NCBI RefSeq assembly: GCF_013694095.1
Contig: NZ_JACEFB010000002.1
Location: 62,001 to 126,000 of the forward strand
Length of the DNA: 64,000 nt
Source: Thermogemmata fonticola
Lineage (GTDB): Bacteria > Planctomycetota > Planctomycetia > Gemmatales > Gemmataceae
Direction of reading: 5' to 3'
Part shown: piece after piece, positions 60,405 through 64,000 of the stretch
How the letters are laid out: each line of letters opens with the position of its first letter
Numbering within the stretch: position 1 is the first letter of the stretch
The notes under the pieces: generated by a model
Databases searched by the model: none
What the model was told of the DNA's origin: nothing
The model's input: only the letters and a program-made list of their open reading frames with translations
Made by a program: the position numbers and the translations under genes

Positions 60405-60926
60405 TCAGCTTCCCGGCCGGAAAGCACGCACCACCTCTTCCCGGGTCGTCATGTAAGGCCCGCCGATCAGATCGAGACAGTAAGGAACCGCAGGCATCAC
60501 TGCCAGGAGGCACTCGCGAATGGCGGCGGGTTTGCCGGGCAGGTTGATGATCAAGCTCCGCCCGCGGATGCCAGCTACTTGTCGGGACAGAATCGCGGTG
60601 GGCACCGAGCGGAGAGAAACCTGACGCATCAACTCGCCGAAGCCGGGAAGCAGCTTATCGCAAACCTTCTCTGTAGCTTCGGGAGTGACATCACGAGGAG
60701 CAGGTCCTGTACCTCCGGTCGTCACCACCAAGGCGCAGCCTTCCTCATCGCAAAGCTGCTTGAGCGTCTGTTCGATCAGTTCCTGCTCATCGGGAATCAG
60801 GCGGAAGACCGGTTCCCAGGTACAGCTCAACGCCTCTCGGAAGAATTGCTCGATGGCGGGACCGCTTTTGTCCTCGTAGATTCCTTGACTGGCTCGGTCC
60901 GAGATTGTGACGATGCCGATACGCAT
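60405..60926 (-). CDS. mog: molybdopterin adenylyltransferase MogA-like
   Basis: A 173-residue protein of the MogA/MoaB family, which adenylates molybdopterin in molybdenum cofactor synthesis. The key motifs are present: IGIVTISDRASQGIYEDKSG, LVVTTGGTGPAPRDVTPEAT (the T-G-G-T-G loop with the P-x-D-x-T-P-E that favours MogA), RSLIINLPGKPAAIRECL and the C-terminal LIGGPYM. The start MRIG is typical. No other mo gene is near; the toroid protein downstream is not known to act in this pathway. Confidence 0.9.
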   Translation of the reverse strand: MRIGIVTISDRASQGIYEDKSGPAIEQFFREALSCTWEPVFRLIPDEQELIEQTLKQLCDEEGCALVVTTGGTGPAPRDVTPEATEKVCDKLLPGFGELMRQVSLRSVPTAILSRQVAGIRGRSLIINLPGKPAAIRECLLAVMPAVPYCLDLIGGPYMTTREEVVRAFRPGS

Positions 60927-61344
60927 GGATGCTGGACTCTCCCTCCATTGGATGATGCTCGACTCTTCTCTTCTGGCTGAATGCGTGATCCCTCTCTTTC
61001 GTGGGATGAAGAAGGGCCTCTTCGGATAATCTCCGGCCCTCTCGCTGGCTTGCTTCTCTTTTTTTTCTTCCTGGGATATTAATCTCTGCGCTTCCGAAAG
61101 TCTAATTGCGAGCGGCGTCGCTACCCGGCGAGCAACACAAGGCCGCTTTTTTATCTCTCCACCAAAGAGTCGCGGAAGCCGATGGTTGCACAGTTTGCAA
61201 AGTTATCCTACTCGGAGATCAGACAGGTTGCCAACAGCAGGGCTGTCTCGGAAGATCATCGATGGGTCGGGGATGTTGGTTCTTCCGAGTCGGTCGGTTT
61301 GAGGTTTTGGCTGTCGTGAGGCTGGCTCAGACGGAGGGGCGCCG
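60927..61344. other. intergenic region, no gene seen
   Basis: About 420 bases between mog and the alcohol dehydrogenase gene. It is pyrimidine-rich with a T-run near 61066 and has a short inverted repeat AGGGCC...GGCCCT (61013-61040) that is too short and too far from the T-run to call a terminator. No ORF of protein-like character was seen. Confidence 0.45.
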
Positions 61345-62559
61345 ATGCGGTCGTGGACATTTGCGTCAGCCGGGACGGTTTTTTTCGGACGGGGTGTGGT
61401 TGGGGAACGGTTTGCAGAAGCCTTTGGGCGGTTGGGGGCGCGTCGAGCTTTGCTGGTGACGGATGCCGGGGTGATCCGGGCGGGTCTGGCGGAGACAGTG
61501 CAACAAGCGGCCAAAGCGGCAGGGATTTCCTTGGCTGTGTTTGATCAGGTCACACCCGAACCACCCTTGGAAATCATCCGCTCGTGCGCGTCGATGGGGC
61601 GAGAATGGCAACCTGAAGTCGTGGTAGGCTTGGGTGGTGGCAGCGCCTTGGACACGGCCAAGCTAACCGCATTGCTTTTAGCCCACGGCGGGGACCCGTT
61701 GGATTACACCGGCGATAGCCGGGTGCCGGGTCCGATTCGCCCCGTGATTGCCATCCCTACGACGGCGGGTACAGGTTCCGAGGTATCCGCCGCCGCCGTT
61801 TTTACGGACACAAGCCGCCAGATCAAGGTTTCTTGCCTCAGTCCCTACTTGCGGCCCGCCGTGGCTTTAGTGGATCCGCTGCTGACAGTCTCTTGCCCTG
61901 CGAAGGTGACGGCGGATTCCGGGATCGATGCTCTCACGCATGCCATTGAAGCCTACTGTGCCGTAGATAACGACAACTTCCCCCTACCACCGGGAGAAGT
62001 TTCTGTGTACCAAGGGAAAAACCCCATGGCGGACTTGTTTGCGGCGGAAGCGATTCGTCTGATTGGCCGTTATCTGATGGCGGCTGTTGCTCATGGGGAG
62101 GATTTACAAGCCCGTGAAGGGATGGCCCTGGCAGCGACCTTGGCGGGACTGGCCTTTTCCAATGCGGGTGTGGCCTTGGTCCATGCTATGGAATATCCTG
62201 TGGGCGGAGCGGTCCATATCTCCCACGGGGCCGGTAACGGCTTACTGCTTCCGTATGTCTTGCGCTACAATCTGCCGGTTCGCCTGCGGGAAATCGCTCA
62301 GATCGGAGCGTGGTTATCCGGTATTCCCCTGTCCGAATCTCTGCCTTTAGGGGAAGCCGCAGAGCAGGCTATTGAGTCGATAGCACAACTCCGTGCCCGG
62401 ATTGGTATCCCTCTGCGCTTGAGGGACGTGGGCGTCCAGGCGGATATGCTGCCAGCCTTTGCAGAAAAAGCCTTTGCCATTACCCGCTTGTTGCGTGTCA
62501 ACCCTCGCCGCCCCGCTAGTGCCGAGGAGATCCTTGCGATCTACCAGGCGGCCTACTAA
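61345..62559 (+). CDS. iron-containing alcohol dehydrogenase
   Basis: A 404-residue group III (Fe-dependent) alcohol dehydrogenase. NAD(P) binding is shown by GLGGGSALDTAKLTA and IPTTAGTGSEVSAAAVFT. Metal ligands are Asp and His in DALTHAIEAY and the two His in LVHAMEYPVGGAVHISHGAG. Such enzymes oxidise or reduce short alcohols and aldehydes; the exact substrate is not fixed by sequence. GGAGGGGCGCCG precedes the ATG. No aldehyde dehydrogenase is adjacent. Confidence 0.92.
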   Translation: MRSWTFASAGTVFFGRGVVGERFAEAFGRLGARRALLVTDAGVIRAGLAETVQQAAKAAGISLAVFDQVTPEPPLEIIRSCASMGREWQPEVVVGLGGGSALDTAKLTALLLAHGGDPLDYTGDSRVPGPIRPVIAIPTTAGTGSEVSAAAVFTDTSRQIKVSCLSPYLRPAVALVDPLLTVSCPAKVTADSGIDALTHAIEAYCAVDNDNFPLPPGEVSVYQGKNPMADLFAAEAIRLIGRYLMAAVAHGEDLQAREGMALAATLAGLAFSNAGVALVHAMEYPVGGAVHISHGAGNGLLLPYVLRYNLPVRLREIAQIGAWLSGIPLSESLPLGEAAEQAIESIAQLRARIGIPLRLRDVGVQADMLPAFAEKAFAITRLLRVNPRRPASAEEILAIYQAAY

Positions 62560-62771
62560 ACCCGGAAGTGATCCCAACCATCCAGGGCAGGCAAGTATTC
62601 AATAAATCGTCGGGTGCGGCTGAGATTTTCGGGCTAAAAGGGGTGGGAGTTTTACCGTCCCAATGCCTTTCGCAAATCATCTTCAGGATTTCTGGGGGAT
62701 AATAGTCAGGAGAAGTTATTGAAACAGCAGGGGGCGGTGCAGTGCCTGAGGTTGCGTTTCAGGAAAGCCGA

Positions 62772-63956
62772 ATGAATTCAGAAGCCGCCGTGATTCGGAA
62801 TCCGATTCCGAAGCGGGTACTCTGGTGGTTGTTCTTCCTCTTGCTGCTGGTAACGGGAATCGCTGCGATTCGCGTGTATCGAGGCGTCATGTCTCCAGAA
62901 TTGCCCAAGGATTTTGTGCAGTATTGGGCCGTGGGGCGCCTGGTGCTGGAAGGAGAGAACCCTTACGCCCCCGCATTGCAACTGCGCGAACAACAGCATG
63001 TTTACCCAGAGCGGGACATCGCTCTGATGATGTGGAATCCGCCGCCTGCCTTACCCCTGTATGCCCCGTGGGGGCTGTTACCGGCCCGACTCGCAGCTTG
63101 GTTATGGAACGGACTGCAACTTGGGGCAGTACTGGCGGCATCCTTCCTTTTGGTTCGTGTCTATGCTTCTGACTCGGCGTGGTGGTGGTTTCTGCCTCTG
63201 TCCCTTGGCTTTGCTGGGACAGTTTGGCTATTGCTCTATGGGCAGAATACAGGGTGGATCCTGTTCGGATTGGCGGGGTTTGCCTGGGGACAGCATCGAG
63301 GGCAGCCCTGGCTGGCGGGATGCTGCGGCGCTTTGACTGTGCTCAAACCGCATTTGCTCGTCGGTTTCGGTCTGGTCTGGATTTGGGACGTGTGGCATCG
63401 CGGGCAGCGCCGCATTGCCCTGTTGGCCGGCGTGGCTGCGGTTTTGCTGGCCACCGCGTTGGCTCATCTGAGCGACCCCCAAGTCTTGCCGCATTACTTG
63501 ACAGCCCTGCGGGAGCCTTCACCCTATGCTGTCTCTCCCAAGGACTGGATGTTGCCGACGGCCAGCTACTGGTTGCGGCATTATCTGGCACCCGAATCGA
63601 TGGCCTGGCAATTTCTACCCTCCATCCTGGCGGCACTCGCCTTATTGCTATGGCGGTTGAGATGGGGGGAGAAGTGGTCTTGGCCGCAGGCGTTACCTAT
63701 CGTGGTCGCTGTCTCAGTGTTGACTACTGGCTATGGGGGTTGGATTTTTGACCTTCCCGTGTTACTGGTATCGCTGATCGCCTTAGCAGCCCGGATGTAC
63801 CAAGTCAGGCCCATGCTTCTGGTGTACCTGACCGTCTGGCAGTTTCTTGTTACCTGGGCCACATTCGTTTATGGATACACGTTGCATGGTTTTTGGTGGG
63901 TAGCTCCAGCCGTTCTTGGCCCGTGCCTATTCCTACCTTTTCTCAAGACCGATTGA
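62772..63956 (+). CDS. DUF2029/GT87-type membrane glycosyltransferase
   Basis: A 394-residue polytopic protein of the GT87 (DUF2029) family, polyprenyl-phosphate-linked mannosyl- or arabinosyltransferases that act at the outer face of the inner membrane. Hallmarks are the acidic first loop DFVQYWAVGRLVLEGENPY, the following WNPPPALPLYAPW, and repeated long hydrophobic helices (WWFLPLSLGFAGTVWLLLYG, ALTVLKPHLLVGFGLVWIWD). The ATG at 62772 follows AGGAAAG; GTG 62742 would add ten residues. It may use lipid-linked sugars with the other glycan genes in this window; that link is inference. Confidence 0.82.
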   Translation: MNSEAAVIRNPIPKRVLWWLFFLLLLVTGIAAIRVYRGVMSPELPKDFVQYWAVGRLVLEGENPYAPALQLREQQHVYPERDIALMMWNPPPALPLYAPWGLLPARLAAWLWNGLQLGAVLAASFLLVRVYASDSAWWWFLPLSLGFAGTVWLLLYGQNTGWILFGLAGFAWGQHRGQPWLAGCCGALTVLKPHLLVGFGLVWIWDVWHRGQRRIALLAGVAAVLLATALAHLSDPQVLPHYLTALREPSPYAVSPKDWMLPTASYWLRHYLAPESMAWQFLPSILAALALLLWRLRWGEKWSWPQALPIVVAVSVLTTGYGGWIFDLPVLLVSLIALAARMYQVRPMLLVYLTVWQFLVTWATFVYGYTLHGFWWVAPAVLGPCLFLPFLKTD

Positions 63957-64000
63957 GAGATTGTTGGGGCGGGGTCTTCTGTGTAAGTCAGAGAATCCTT

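Noticed and set aside
61013-61074. terminator made of AGGGCC...GGCCCT plus T-run
   Set aside because: The stem has only six pairs and the T-run lies more than 20 bases away; no gene ends toward it on the plus strand.

Overview
The window reads as a chromosomal segment of a GC-rich member of the Planctomycetota, most likely Gemmatales/Gemmataceae. Lineage markers are a DUF1559 pseudopilin-like protein, a TIGR03067-type secreted protein, a secreted calpain opening with an LEDRTVPA-type N-terminal motif, planctomycete-style ECF sigma factors, a giant WD40/caspase-like protein, and many secreted proteins of unknown role. Genes are interleaved on both strands. No rRNA, tRNA, CRISPR array, prophage or complete IS was recognised. 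The genus assignment is inference.

Layout. 1-4600: 3' end of atpC, then on the minus strand a GT4 sugar-phosphate transferase and a tight cassette (small membrane protein, LolA-like protein, DUF1559 protein). 4.9-12 kb: S46 dipeptidyl-peptidase (DPP11-like pocket residue), a 1.1-kb gene-poor stretch with a 41-bp tandem repeat, a THUMP RNA methyltransferase, a 104-bp MITE-like element with a perfect 8-bp flanking duplication, a TIGR03067-like protein and a MutS2 lacking its Smr domain. 12-24 kb: sigma factor overlapping cbiM, the secreted calpain/RTX protein, an O-antigen-ligase-like TPR protein, a trypsin-like protease, a phosphoglycolate-phosphatase-like HAD enzyme, a sigma/anti-sigma pair, and a MarR regulator with a strong dyad operator upstream of a halogenase-like flavoenzyme. 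23-40 kb: pheT, ROK sugar kinase, HEAT-repeat protein, an unknown two-gene membrane cassette, smpB, a stand-alone LigD phosphoesterase-like domain, an ABC ATPase, class II photolyase, ahcY, Rieske oxygenase, and ribE overlapping rsmA. 40-64 kb: the WD40-PDZ-caspase-EF-hand protein, an AT-rich intergenic island, GlmU-like protein, aldehyde dehydrogenase, a thioredoxin-fold protein without its CxxC, a PII protein without Tyr51, an export lipoprotein with two secreted low-complexity proteins, a D-aminoacylase-like hydrolase, a dicarboxylate symporter, HtrA, a DksA-like protein, a secreted alpha/alpha-toroid protein with mog, an iron alcohol dehydrogenase and a GT87 glycosyltransferase.

How the genes work together. 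Most of the window is housekeeping (translation, SAH recycling, riboflavin, ribosome maturation) mixed with envelope and polysaccharide functions (GT4, O-antigen ligase, Wza-like lipoprotein, GT87) and proteolysis (S46, calpain, two trypsin-fold proteases, caspase-like). The best leads for something new are the MITE-like element at 9.3 kb, the caspase-like fusion at 39.8-43.4 kb, the MarR/halogenase module with its 38-bp dyad, the 28.4-30.2 kb unknown cassette, and the structured leader near 58.45 kb.
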